Assembly (NCBI GenBank): GCA_029747585.1 | Contig: JAPEVF010000897.1 | Location: forward strand, 1-18,275 | Direction: 5' to 3' | From: Pleurotus djamor | Lineage: Eukaryota > Basidiomycota > Agaricomycetes > Agaricales > Pleurotaceae | DNA length: 18,275 bases | Shown here: in pieces, positions 9,932 to 18,275 of the stretch | Position numbering within the stretch: the stretch's first letter is position 1 | Layout of the letters: every line of letters begins with the position of its first letter | Program-made: the position numbers and the translations under genes | Notes under the pieces: model-generated | Database searches by the model: none | What the model was told of the DNA's origin: nothing | What the model saw: the letters and a program-made list of their open reading frames with translations, nothing else

Positions 9932-11227
9932 CGTTTATGTTTTATCCCCTGATCTCCTCTTCTTTCTCACCTCCCCTACTTATTCCCCGTCATCCCCGGT
10001 GCTCGCTGCCTACCGTTCCCCGTCTATTGTAATTAAGGTATCTCGAGTCCTCCTGCGGAGATCACATCGAGGCCCCCATAAATACCGCGCACTATTTACG
10101 TTCATATTACTTTTGAGTTATGTACCACCCGGGCGGCTGCTCTCGATTTCGAGCTGCGCTTGACATATTCGTACAATGTTTTGATTACAGCGTGCCCTAT
10201 CCACGATTCGGCTGTGGACGACTGCGCCCTGTCACCAAACGTGTGGTTTTGTCATCCACTGCACGGGTGTACGTACATACATGCTGGTCTCTGCTGTGGG
10301 TACTTACTCTATATGCCTCGGTATCAATTGCTTCAACACACTGCACTGAGACAGAAGCATCGAAAGGGCCGCTTTCAGTCTTCTACTTGTACCTGGAAAA
10401 CTCAAAGCTGTGCCTAGACATGGCGGCGAAGTTGGACCAATGAATTTTCCGCATTCACGGCGAAAATTGCTACTTACCAGTGTACTCATCGTCGGAAATA
10501 AAACCCTGAACGACTCGAGAGAGCTATNNGACTCGAGCATCCCACGACGCTGTCCCGGCAACGGATACATCTACGCAGGCACGCACCACACCTCAATACC
10601 AAGGACAAGTATCCTTGTATATCCGGGACGACCTCAAGACAACGGTGTCAAATGCGAAGCATGTGCTGCGTCTTGCTATGTCAAGACATGGAGACAAGTT
10701 CGTGGGCGTAGAGCATCTGGCTCTAATGTAGGTGACGAAGTTTCCTGACTCTTGGATCCACACTCAATCGTTGTATAGAGAACTCGAACATAGAGGACAC
10801 CGGCACGCTACGATCAGAGGGTACGGGAGTGATGGTTGGATGCGCCTCGCCATCCATCTCGTCTGTGACTCGTCCAGGGCGGACGATACGTTCACATACA
10901 ATTCCATCACTCGGAGAAGGTGGAAAATGAGAAGGGACAAGCGGATTCGAATCTTTTTCCATAAAGACAGATTCACACTGGTAAGTACTCATGTCAGCTT
11001 TGCATATTTGAATTATCCTCATATCCCTGCAGGTTTGCTGAAGAACTTGGCCGTTTTTCATATCGTCTGCGTTGAATGATCGTGATCAGTATCTACCTCC
11101 ACGCAATTTCGTGTTTCGTGACGTCACACTGCATTGTCAAGTCGTGATCAGTAGTAATCAATTTCGGAAGTGGACGTTTGAACCCCAGGAGTTGACTGGT
11201 ACGGGCAATACTACTGCTAAACCCATT
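9932..11227. other. Region without a supported gene
   Basis: This is about 1.3 kb between the C2H2 gene and the Brr2-like relic. Overlapping open frames exist on both strands at 10720-11080, and a canonical intron-like segment lies at about 10981-11032 (GTAAGT..CCTGCAG), but no exon on either side gives a recognisable protein. It may be further decayed sequence. Two unresolved bases (10528-10529) are flanked by the repeated word GACTCGAG. Confidence 0.45.
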
Positions 11228-13136
11228 GAATTGGACCTCCTACGCCGTCGATGGCTTCTGGGTCCAACGCCAGATGTCTGAAGTCTACCCCGACCCCGTC
11301 ACCGCAGACGACACAATTGCCTCAGTCCTTTCCATCTCAAGCTCGGAATCCGGTCGCAGGGACTCCGAGAGCCAAGTCATGGAGATCGTTGGAGATCGTT
11401 AGACGAAGGCAGAAGCCGACGGTGCCATGGACGTGGACGAGCCGAAAGCTACTGTTCCCAAGACGGCTACCCTTGATCCAGGTTCCGTCGTGCAACCCAA
11501 ACGTACGCTGGACTTGGATTCGATGGCCTTCGGTCAAGGTGGACACCTCATGACGAACGATGAGTACAAGCTACCTGAAGCCTCTTTCAAACGGGCACGC
11601 AAAGGCTTCGGAGAAATCCACGTTCCTGCCCCTCCCAAGAAGCCTGTCGTCGATGACTAAATAGTGACCTTCCTGCTTGGGCCCAGGAGGCTTTTACAGT
11701 CAAGAGTCTCAATCGTGTTCAGTCCAAGCTGTTCCCCATCGCCTTTGGTACGGACGCGCCGTCCTACCTTGTGCGCTTACTGGTGCTGGCAAGGTAAGGT
11801 TCCCTTTGACCTCCGTATACTAATCCACTACTAATGCTGTCAAATTTTAGACGATGGTAGTTTGCGCTCTATTCTTTCAAGGTGGTATATGTCGCTCCAT
11901 GAAGGCACTTGCGCAGGAGATGGTCGGAAACTTCATTGTCAGGCTGAATGTCTTTGGCGTGAAGGTCGGGGAGCTGACCCGAGATTTTCAGATGACCAAG
12001 CAGCAGATATGAGACACAGGACATCGTTACGACACCCGAGAAGTGGGACGTCATCACGCGCAAGAGCATGATACCAGCTTCACAAACTTCGTCTGGTTGA
12101 TCATTCTTGATGAAATCAATCTTCTTCACAACGAGCGCGGTCCCGTCCTGGAGAGTATCATTACTCGAACCATCCGCCGCATGTTACAGACCAACGAATA
12201 CGTCCGTCTCGTGGGTCTCTCTCAACCACCTTGCCCAACTATCAGGATGTCGCGACCTTCCTCAGGGTGGATGGGGCCTATTCTACTTTCACGCGTTGTA
12301 TCGTCTCTGTGGCCTGCAGCAGCAATTCGTTGGCGTCACCGAAAAGAAACCCACCAAGCATTACCAGGTGATGAATGAGGTCTGCTGCGAGAAGGTGCTT
12401 GCCTAAGCCGGCAAGAATGACGCTTGTCTTCATCCGCTTCCGCAAGGAGACAGCCAAAACCACCAAATTCCTGCGGGACACGGCCATCGAGAAGGAGACC
12501 ATAACCCAGCTTGTCAAACCTGATGGTGCCGTTCGGGAGATCTTGCACGAAGAGGCTGGCAACGTGAAAGATGGGAACCTTCGAGACTTGCTTCCGTTCG
12601 GTTTCGCCATCCACCGTGCTGGTATGAGTCGGGAGGATCGTGGGCTGGGGGGGNAGTTATTTGCAGATGGTTCTGTTCAGGTGCTGGTTTGTACCGCCAC
12701 TCTGGGTTGGGGCGTCAACCTTCCCGTACATTCAGTCACCGTCAATGGAGTCGCAGATTCATAACCCAGAGAAAGGTCGTTGGGTGGAACTTCATTCTCA
12801 AAATGTTCTGCAAATGCTCGGCCGTGCTGGTATACCACAGTTGGACACGGTATCATCATCACGAACCACTCGGAGTTGAAGTACTACCTCAGTCTCCTGA
12901 ACCAGCAACTCCCCTTGAGTCCCAGTTCGTCTCAAAACTGGTCGACAATTTGAACGCAGAGATAGTCCTTGGTACTATTCGCAGCCGTGATGAAGCCGTA
13001 CAGTACCTTGGATATACATCCTTGTGAGTACCTCTGAACCCTTTTCTCGTGAGCTGCCGCTCATGTTTCCTTCAGCCATGTCCGTATGCTACGTCATCCC
13101 GCGCTTTACGACATCGACTATCAGGAACGGAAAGCG
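11228..13136 (+). pseudogene. Decayed, internally deleted copy of a Brr2-type spliceosomal helicase gene
   Basis: Fragments in all three forward frames line up in order with the Brr2/SNRNP200 Ski2-like U5 snRNP RNA helicase. They include [149 protein letters not shown] and [12 protein letters not shown]. Breaks are numerous: stops near 11401 and 11658, a frameshift across the Walker A region (11770-11793), a stop after KQQI, and frameshifts near 11908, 12228 and 12760. The DEIH box reads DEIN. Two plausible introns remain (11794-11850 and 13024-13075), so this is a DNA-level copy and not a retrocopy. Sequence joining the N-terminal fragment to MDVDEP is missing and similarity stops inside the first helicase cassette. 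One N lies at 12654. Confidence 0.9.
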
Positions 13137-13350
13137 CCACCTTCGTTTGGGCGACATCTCTTCAGTCCCCAAGGCTGCGGAGCAGTTTGCGGATAGGATG
13201 TACATTTCGGAGGATAGGTGGGTCAAGGACAAGTATATCTATGTGTTTAACCATCTCACTGTAGTGTCAGGACAGATATTGTGGCATATAAACGGAAACA
13301 CATTGTAGACGCTAATGCGGTCCAAATTGGATGGAACTTCCTAGTCACTT
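13137..13350. other. Junction between Brr2 relic and F-box gene, unidentified sequence
   Basis: After the last Brr2-like words (VRMLRHPALYDIDYQ) the similarity ends. One forward frame then stays open to 13308 and reads AAEQFADRMYISEDRW and KDKYIYVFNHLTVVSG. This looks protein-like but matches no family I recognise, and the upstream part of that frame overlaps the relic. It may be a fragment of another gene or chance. Confidence 0.35.
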
Positions 13351-14208
13351 CTACGCCCCAGCATTTCCTTCGTGATCCATTCGTGTCCGACAGAATCGGG
13401 CTCGATGATCCCCAGGATCTATTGAAGAACGGAATTCAATGCACTCCAGGTCAGGCAATTGGTTGAACATGTTGCGGATGAAGTACCTGTTCCGGCACGC
13501 GAAACTCTGGCGGACGAGGCGTATACATTGCACGCGCCTTAGGTTGAGAACCGAAATTATGTCCCTATTTTCCGAGAAGTAGTCCGGGAGGTAAAATTCG
13601 CCATGAAGCTCCCAGCAGCTTAAGCGACGACCAGTTGGTAACGACATTCCAAATCGATATATTGTTTGATGCTTTGACCCGCAAGATAGATATTCGAGGT
13701 TGTGAAGCAGGGAAACAGTCCGTCGGGCACAGCGAGAAGGAACGTAGCACTGATCACTGATGCGCAAGTGCGTGATGCAGGAGAGGCAAGAGATTTCTTC
13801 GAGCAGCACAAGGCTTGTCACTTCCAGGTGACTCAAATATGAAAACATGCAGTTCGGTAGGCGGAACGACTCCATACGGCAAGATGGGGAAATTTGGAGT
13901 GACACGGATTGGACGTTGACCAATCGGGCCAAAAGTGAGTGCAAGCCAAGTGCCAAAGTCGGCGGCAGCTTGGTTTCACTGGGGCTGAGAGCAAGACACA
14001 ACCGCCTCACGTATCGTGCCCGATATGCTCCACATTGCAGAAGCGTTCGATGAAAAAGGGCAAGAGCCACCACGTCTGGAAGGATGACATTTGCGAAGAG
14101 AAGCGGCTCGGCGACACAATGAATTGCTTTAGATACAAGCAATAGAGCGCGGAGGGTGCTGGAGTCCGCTTCTTCAAAGACTTTGAGTAGCAGATCTACG
14201 CACAACAT
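13351..14208 (-). CDS. Short F-box-like protein
   Basis: A single uninterrupted exon encodes 285 aa. The N-terminus (VDLLLKVFEEADSSTLRALL, then LVSKAIHCVAEPLLFANV) fits a degenerate F-box, followed by leucine-rich irregular strands (LSHLEVTSLVLLEEISCLS, NLRRVQCIRLV, NQLPDLECIEF). It is shorter than the F-box gene at 5684-7218, and its last 25 or so residues are polar and do not resemble the rest. The gene ends about 215 bp from the Brr2 relic, so it may have been truncated by the same rearrangement. The ATG at 14208 sits very close to the F-box and the frame is open a short way upstream, so an N-terminal exon may be missing. Confidence 0.72.
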   Translation of the reverse strand: MLCVDLLLKVFEEADSSTLRALLLVSKAIHCVAEPLLFANVILPDVVALALFHRTLLQCGAYRARYVRRLCLALSPSETKLPPTLALGLHSLLARLVNVQSVSLQISPSCRMESFRLPNCMFSYLSHLEVTSLVLLEEISCLSCITHLRISDQCYVPSRCARRTVSLLHNLEYLSCGSKHQTIYRFGMSLPTGRRLSCWELHGEFYLPDYFSENRDIISVLNLRRVQCIRLVRQSFACRNRYFIRNMFNQLPDLECIEFRSSIDPGDHRARFCRTRMDHEGNAGA

Positions 14209-14350
14209 GGGGGAAGGTGGTATGAAAGGAGTCTTCTTACATCTCCATCTTTTCTAAGTATATACATGTCTTTGTTACATAAGCACGTTCCACACCAGAA
14301 CCCAGCAGAGCCCCGATACATCATCCAAGTTTAAAGTCATATCACCATCA
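14209..14350. promoter_or_regulatory. Shared divergent promoter (F-box / Ulp1-like protease)
   Basis: Only 142 bp separate the two divergent start codons, so both promoters and leaders must lie here or overlap the genes. A TATATAC element at about 14257-14265 is the only TATA-like word, and it can be read in either direction. Confidence 0.5.
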
Positions 14351-15851
14351 ATGCCTTCAGCTCCACACTCGTACACGTATTCGGACGCCAGAGTTTCACG
14401 TCCTGTATGGACGTATCAACGTTACGGCGGCTTCCCCATCTACGCTCCTTCACCATCACCCACATATATGAGCAAGGTTGTGTGCCATCGACGACCTGCG
14501 AATACGTATCAACGCTATGATGGCTTCCCAATTTACCTCCCCCTTACCTCCCCTCCCAAACCTGGACTAGCACCTAGTATCCCGCCCGAGGACACTATTC
14601 TCCCCAGTCCGTTACCCGAGGATGCACGACGTACTCCCCTCACATGCGCTTTCTCTCCTCCTGCGCTTGAAGACACCGCAACGAGATTTATCCAACATCG
14701 GAGCGTTCGGGACGAGTCCACTCCGCTTTCTCGATTGTTTCCCAGTGAACACACACCAAGTCATCAAGGACGATCCGTACCTTTGCCGCCAAATGCATCT
14801 GACTCACCACCTACCTCTGATATCATATTGACTTATCCTCCCCGAGCGGCCGTGCCCGTTCGAAGAGCGGATTTAGATCGCCTTAAGGATGGACGTTTTC
14901 TGAACGATACGCTCATCGAGTTTGGCCTTAAGTTTGTACCCCGAATCCTTGTTATTTGTTTGTTGAATTTTCACTAGATTATGGTTATGTGACCTTGAAG
15001 CCTCGCAGCCAGATCTTGCGAAAGACGTCGCAATCCTGAGCCCGTTTTTCTTCACCAAATTATCCGCAAACGAGTACGTCAGCTACTGGTGCTACCATTG
15101 ACATGGACAAACTATCCGGTCTCACAGGATCCAGAAAGGCTATCAAGCGATAAGACGATGGACATCCAAGTACGATTTATTCCAAAAGAAGTATGTCTTT
15201 ATTCCGATAAATGAAAAGTGTGTCGTCTTCGAGAATTGTTTGTGCAAAGAATGCTGATAGTCGCCAGTCTTCATTGGTATCTAGCAGTTATACTTGAACC
15301 CGAGCATATTCTGCGTCCAAATTGCCCGTCGACAACCGCCCCGTATGTAAGCAGTCAAAACCGTCTATCGTTGGGCCTGATCTCTGTTAGGGCGGCCCGT
15401 ATCTTTTTCTTTGACTCTTTGGGGGCTAAACATTCCGCCGCTGGTGAGGTCTTGAACGCATACCTCAGGCTGGAGGCGAAACATAAGAAGAGTATCACCT
15501 TGACAAACACTGCGAAGCTGCTCGATGTCCCTGTAAGTCGGACATAAAAGGGAGAGTGCCCAAGCTTACACTATCAGGTACCCATACAATCCAATGGCTA
15601 TGACTGTGGGATCCATCTCCTTCACTGTGCGCGGTTATTCATGAATGATCCCAAGAACTACGATGAGCTCATTCAGGTATGCTTTGTTGTAGAATGCCTT
15701 CCACGCTGCTCACAAAATGTAGGCACATCGATCAGCGAATGGCACGTGTTCTCGACAGGTGGACTGGGGTGCCGCCGAGATCAGGAAGCTTCGCAAAGAG
15801 TTAGCCGCGAAGATCAATACTTTGTCCAGGAATCAAAGGCATGAAAAGTAG
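14351..15851 (+). CDS. Ulp1/SENP-like cysteine protease (peptidase family C48)
   Basis: Six exons (14351-14931, 14978-15073, 15128-15217, 15268-15532, 15578-15676, 15759-15851) encode 407 aa. Residues 1-165 are Pro/Ser-rich and contain a duplicated TYQRY(G/D)GFPIY element. The C-terminal domain begins RADLDRLKDGRFLNDTLIEF, typical of Ulp1 proteases, and keeps the full catalytic set: His258 in NLHWYLAVI, Asp305 in FFFDSLG, Gln348 in VPIQSNGYDCG and Cys354. C48 enzymes mature SUMO or remove it from targets; relatives act on Nedd8 or lie in mobile elements. Introns are 45-82 nt. A GTAAGC..GTTAG segment at 15347-15390 looks like an intron, but removing its 44 nt would break the frame. The C-terminus ends in a basic helix. 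Confidence 0.88.
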
Positions 15852-15903
15852 AAGCAATGATAAGCACCAGGCGAATTTGATAAGCACCAATCAAGTTGAT
15901 TAT

Positions 15904-17472
15904 TTACATGCATACATCTACACTCATATACACAGCAGCCTTTTTAGGAAGACCGTAGATGAATGCGATTTTGGGAACGTGGAGAGGGGGGATGAGGGTT
16001 ACCCGTCGACTTCCTGTGGACATACCCACAAGGTGTTCACTTAAGCCTGTTTGATTGAAGTTAGGAGGAGAAACAAACCGTTATGAGGACATAGAACAAA
16101 CCATATAGCGCATCCATGTCGCCAACTTCAATACTCATCTATAGGACTCTTTAGGGCACATTTCGGGGTGAGATACACACTTACAGGCGGTGACGGATGA
16201 ACGAGGGATGAAAAATCTGCAAAGTAGTCTCTTCTCAAAACTTTGATGTCGTAGAAGACATTGACTCGGGTCCCACGAGGGATGGGGGTACCACGAGAAC
16301 CCGAATCTTGATGGAACACATCGTTGAACTCAAGCAGGTGCGCAGGAATAGACCGTAGCTCAACAGTGGGGGGGGGTTAAGATGTGCTGGAGGGGCTGGG
16401 TGATTAGGTCAGGCGGGGGAGTAAGCTTGACCTTCTTGGAATGGAGATGGATGCCCATATGTACATCGTCCATCTTCCTTTTACGGGGAATCAGAGCAGT
16501 CTCCGCACACTTTTCAGTTGGCCTGGTTGTGGAAGGGTGGATAGTCATGTCACCTTCCTTGTTGCCATCGGGGGGAGGGACGACCTTGGCCGCTGCTGGC
16601 TGCTTCTTACGTCCCTTCTTTGCAGGAGGAGCAGGCTGCTGGGTTGAGGTGCCGCCGTCGACAGTCTCGGCGATGGAAACGGTGCTGGGATTTCGGCGAG
16701 GACGACCAGGACCCCTCTTTGCAGGAGGAGCCGAAACGATGGGTTCTGGAGGGTCAAGTCAGTTCGTCTCTGAGAAGCAAGGTGTACCAGTCCATCAAAC
16801 TACTCACCTGGTGGACCGGCAGACACAGAAAGAGGGGGTTGAGCAACGTCGCCGTCATTATTGATGCGGCGAGGGGGGCGACCCTTCTTCACGGGCGCAG
16901 GGGGAGCTTGAGCCACGGGCTCTGCAGCATCAAACCACGAATTCATCGCTGAAGATACGGAGTAATTCCAAGGGGGACTCACCTGCCTGTGGATCGTGCA
17001 CGAGAAAGCCAGAAAGAGAGATGGATCTTTCGGACGGTAAGTAAAGTAGACTGAGCAGATACTCAAAAGCACAACCCACGCATTGCCGTAGTTGTACAAC
17101 TCATAGTCGGCGTGTCCGGGGAGTGTCATGGATACGACGCTCTGGGGTACCTGTAGATAAAAGGTGTTGGTATATGGTGTGACTCCAGAGGCGTATCAGA
17201 TAGCCACATACCTGCCCCGGGATGAGATGGCAAAGAGGGACCGTCATGTCGGATTCGACTATTCGCAGAGTGAGGTTACACTGGTCCCCAGCATCGGGGA
17301 CGCCCACGAAAGCGGCTTGTGTCAAGTTCAAGGTGGCAGCATCCACACGAAAGGGAGTCTTGACACCGCCATCGCACACGAGCGACCTGGACGAGGTGTA
17401 AGCACACGCAAAAGCGACAGGTCTTGGTGCAGCTACTAGCTAGACTCACCATATGGAGCGTGCTTGCGACAT
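15904..17472 (-). CDS. Nucleoplasmin-like / AT-hook / degenerate FKBP protein
   Basis: Nine exons on the minus strand: 17450-17472, 17212-17386, 17080-17150, 16983-17026, 16808-16921, 16465-16745, 16185-16358, 16102-16138 and 15904-16046 (353 aa). Residues 1-104 resemble the nucleoplasmin-like domain of nuclear FKBPs such as yeast Fpr3/Fpr4: an early IW, LNLTQAAFVGVP, VPLCHLIPGQVPQSVV and NASISLSGFLV. The linker carries basic GRP words (KKGRPPRR and an AT-hook, KRGPGRPRR at 152-160) and an NLS-like PRKRK. Residues 250-353 match an FKBP fold: PRGTRVNVFYDIKVL, VGDMDALYGLSEHLVGM, SRRVTLIPP and a closing KKAAVYMSVDV. The Tyr26 equivalent is kept; Trp59 is Leu and the Phe36-Asp37 and 80s-loop parts are altered, so isomerase activity is doubtful. 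A histone-chaperone-like nuclear role is inferred. The exon 6 donor is uncertain (16464 or 16431). Confidence 0.78.
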
Positions 17473-17885
17473 CGTTTGTGAGGAGTGAGGAGAGTAGGAT
17501 GGAAAGAGGGGAGCACGAACATCTNGGGGGGATTTGCTTTTAGAAACGTGGTGGTGGCACTGGTGAAGCACAAAGGATACAAAGCTGAGTTGGATATCGC
17601 ACTGGCACATAACTCGATCAGGAGCGGCACATACCGTTGAGCGCTAAATGATCGAGTCAGCAAACACGTTCGCCCAATTTGGGAATGCGCCATCCATGCA
17701 CCAATGCTCCCCGCCTTTGGAGAGTCGCATAGCCCGATTCAGATTAATCTCTCTGGTGGCCTGAACACCAGCAGGCAACGGTCCAACTGGACCCTGGCCA
17801 GGCTCTTTTTTCCGTTGTACCACATTTTTCCCTCTGCCTCACACTCCCACCGTACGACCACAACAACCACAATCTTGCCAACAAT
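17473..17885. promoter_or_regulatory. Divergent promoter region (FKBP-like / Zn2Cys6)
   Basis: This 413-bp stretch separates two divergent start codons. An unresolved base lies at 17525 beside a G run. The part just before the plus-strand start (17800-17885) is pyrimidine- and ACAACC-rich, in keeping with a fungal leader. No gene was found in it. Confidence 0.45.
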
Positions 17886-18154
17886 ATGCCACAGTGCCGA
17901 CGTACATCCAGTGCATGCGTTCGATGCGGTTCGCGTAAGATTCGGGCAAGTCTTTGACTCTTTAAAATACATATACAACTGGAGACTCATGCACTCACGT
18001 CCACTAGTGCAAACCGTTGCATTCCTCGAGTTGCGCAGCCTGCGCAAGCGCAAACGCGACCTGTGAAGATAAATTTGGTGGGCGCTGCATCCCCCGTGGT
18101 CATATCGACCGAGTAGAGGCTCAATTAGGTCAACCCCCGAACGCATTCTTGTGA
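17886..18154 (+). CDS. Zn2Cys6 (fungal-type) DNA-binding segment, incomplete or relic
   Basis: The ATG at 17886 opens MPQCRRTSSACVRCGSRKIR. Removing 17946-18007, an intron with the non-standard donor GCAAGT and acceptor ACTAG, joins this to CKPLHSSSCAACASANATC. The result has six cysteines spaced C-x2-C-x6-C-x7-C-x2-C-x6-C with the usual RKxRC word, which is the signature of fungal binuclear zinc-cluster transcription factors. A short helix GHIDRVEAQL follows, where the dimerisation coiled coil normally starts. The frame then stops at TTG TGA (18152-18154), or is spliced at GTGAGT (18151), but no acceptor within the window continues the frame for more than about 30 codons. It may be a truncated gene, a relic, or the first exons of a gene whose remainder lies outside. 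The downstream SDR exon is in another frame. Confidence 0.6.
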
Positions 18155-18275
18155 GTCTTTTCACTTACCTTCTTATCAGCACAGCAGCTAAAGCATGGTC
18201 AGGTTACTGGTGCTTCAGGATATCTTGGGTCGCACGTAGTAAAGGCACTCATTGATGCAGGATACAGCGTACGAG
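18129..18275 (+). CDS. Extended SDR / NAD-dependent epimerase-reductase-like, N-terminal start (runs off right edge)
   Basis: Exons 18129-18150 and 18203-18275 flank a 52-nt intron (GTGAGT..GGTCAG) and read STPERIL then VTGASGYLGSHVVKALIDAG. This is the first beta strand and the GxxGxxG dinucleotide-binding turn of extended short-chain dehydrogenases, such as dihydroflavonol-reductase-like enzymes. The rest, including the catalytic YxxxK, lies beyond the window. The start codon is not located: the frame has no ATG before the stop at 18070-18072, so an upstream exon is needed. One path keeps phase using GT donors: 17886-17949, 18008-18062, 18129-18150, 18203 onward. Confidence 0.6.

Noticed and set aside
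10723..11079. Overlapping plus and minus frames of about 110 codons with an intron-like segment
   Set aside because: Neither strand gives a recognisable protein after splicing, and stops appear close to the junction.
11228..13136. Functional Brr2 helicase gene
   Set aside because: There are several stops and frameshifts, a shifted Walker A region, DEIN instead of DEIH, and missing N-terminal, second-cassette and C-terminal regions.
16922..16980. Alternative acceptor at 16949 in the FKBP-like gene that would add AMNSWFDAA in frame
   Set aside because: It would leave an intron of only 34 nt, shorter than any other here; the 61-nt version was kept.
1..18275. tRNA, rRNA, CRISPR array, or DNA transposon or LTR ends
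   Set aside because: None recognised by eye on either strand. The Ulp1-like protease could have hinted at a mobile element, but no transposase or terminal repeats are present.

Overview
The window looks like nuclear DNA of a filamentous basidiomycete, probably an Agaricomycete. Genes lie close together on both strands. Coding sequence is broken by many 45-65 nt introns with GT..AG ends and CTNAC/CTAAT-like branch sites. The gene families also fit: a DUF6533-type membrane protein, divergent F-box proteins, and a signal-peptide/single-TM protein with a Pro/Gln/Ser-rich tail. All gene models were built by hand from splice signals, reading phase and remembered family patterns; no search or RNA data were available.

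Layout, left to right. (1) 1-520, minus: N-terminal part of a DUF6533-type membrane protein running off the left edge. (2) 521-1406: no supported gene. (3) 1407-2821, minus: secreted-then-anchored single-TM protein with a PPxY tail. (4) 3201-4027 and 4549-5379, minus: tandem cyclophilin A-type isomerase genes, each with seven exons and each with the start codon split AT|G by its first intron. (5) 5684-7218, minus: F-box-like protein. (6) 7219-8948: long leader or intergenic stretch with one doubtful small spliced ORF. (7) 8949-9931, plus: C2H2 zinc-finger protein. (8) 9932-11227: no supported gene. (9) 11228-13136, plus: decayed, internally deleted copy of a Brr2-type spliceosomal helicase gene that still carries introns. 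(10) 13351-14208, minus: short F-box-like protein, divergent across 142 bp from (11) 14351-15851, plus: Ulp1/SENP-like cysteine protease in six exons with a complete catalytic set. (12) 15904-17472, minus: nine-exon gene with a nucleoplasmin-like N-terminus, AT-hook linker and degenerate FKBP domain, tail-to-tail with the protease. (13) 17886-18154, plus: Zn2Cys6 DNA-binding segment restored only by a GC-AG intron, overlapping in another frame the first recognisable exon of (14) an extended SDR/epimerase-like gene that runs off the right edge.

No operon-like or cluster logic is evident. Three prolyl-isomerase-fold genes lie within about 14.3 kb. The two cyclophilins keep the isomerase residues, whereas the FKBP has lost several. 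The most unusual features are the conserved split start codons, the mosaic divergence of the cyclophilin pair, the FKBP architecture, the Brr2 relic beside a possibly truncated F-box gene, and the two-frame Zn2Cys6/SDR exon at the right edge. Ns at 10528-10529, 12654 and 17525 mark unresolved bases.
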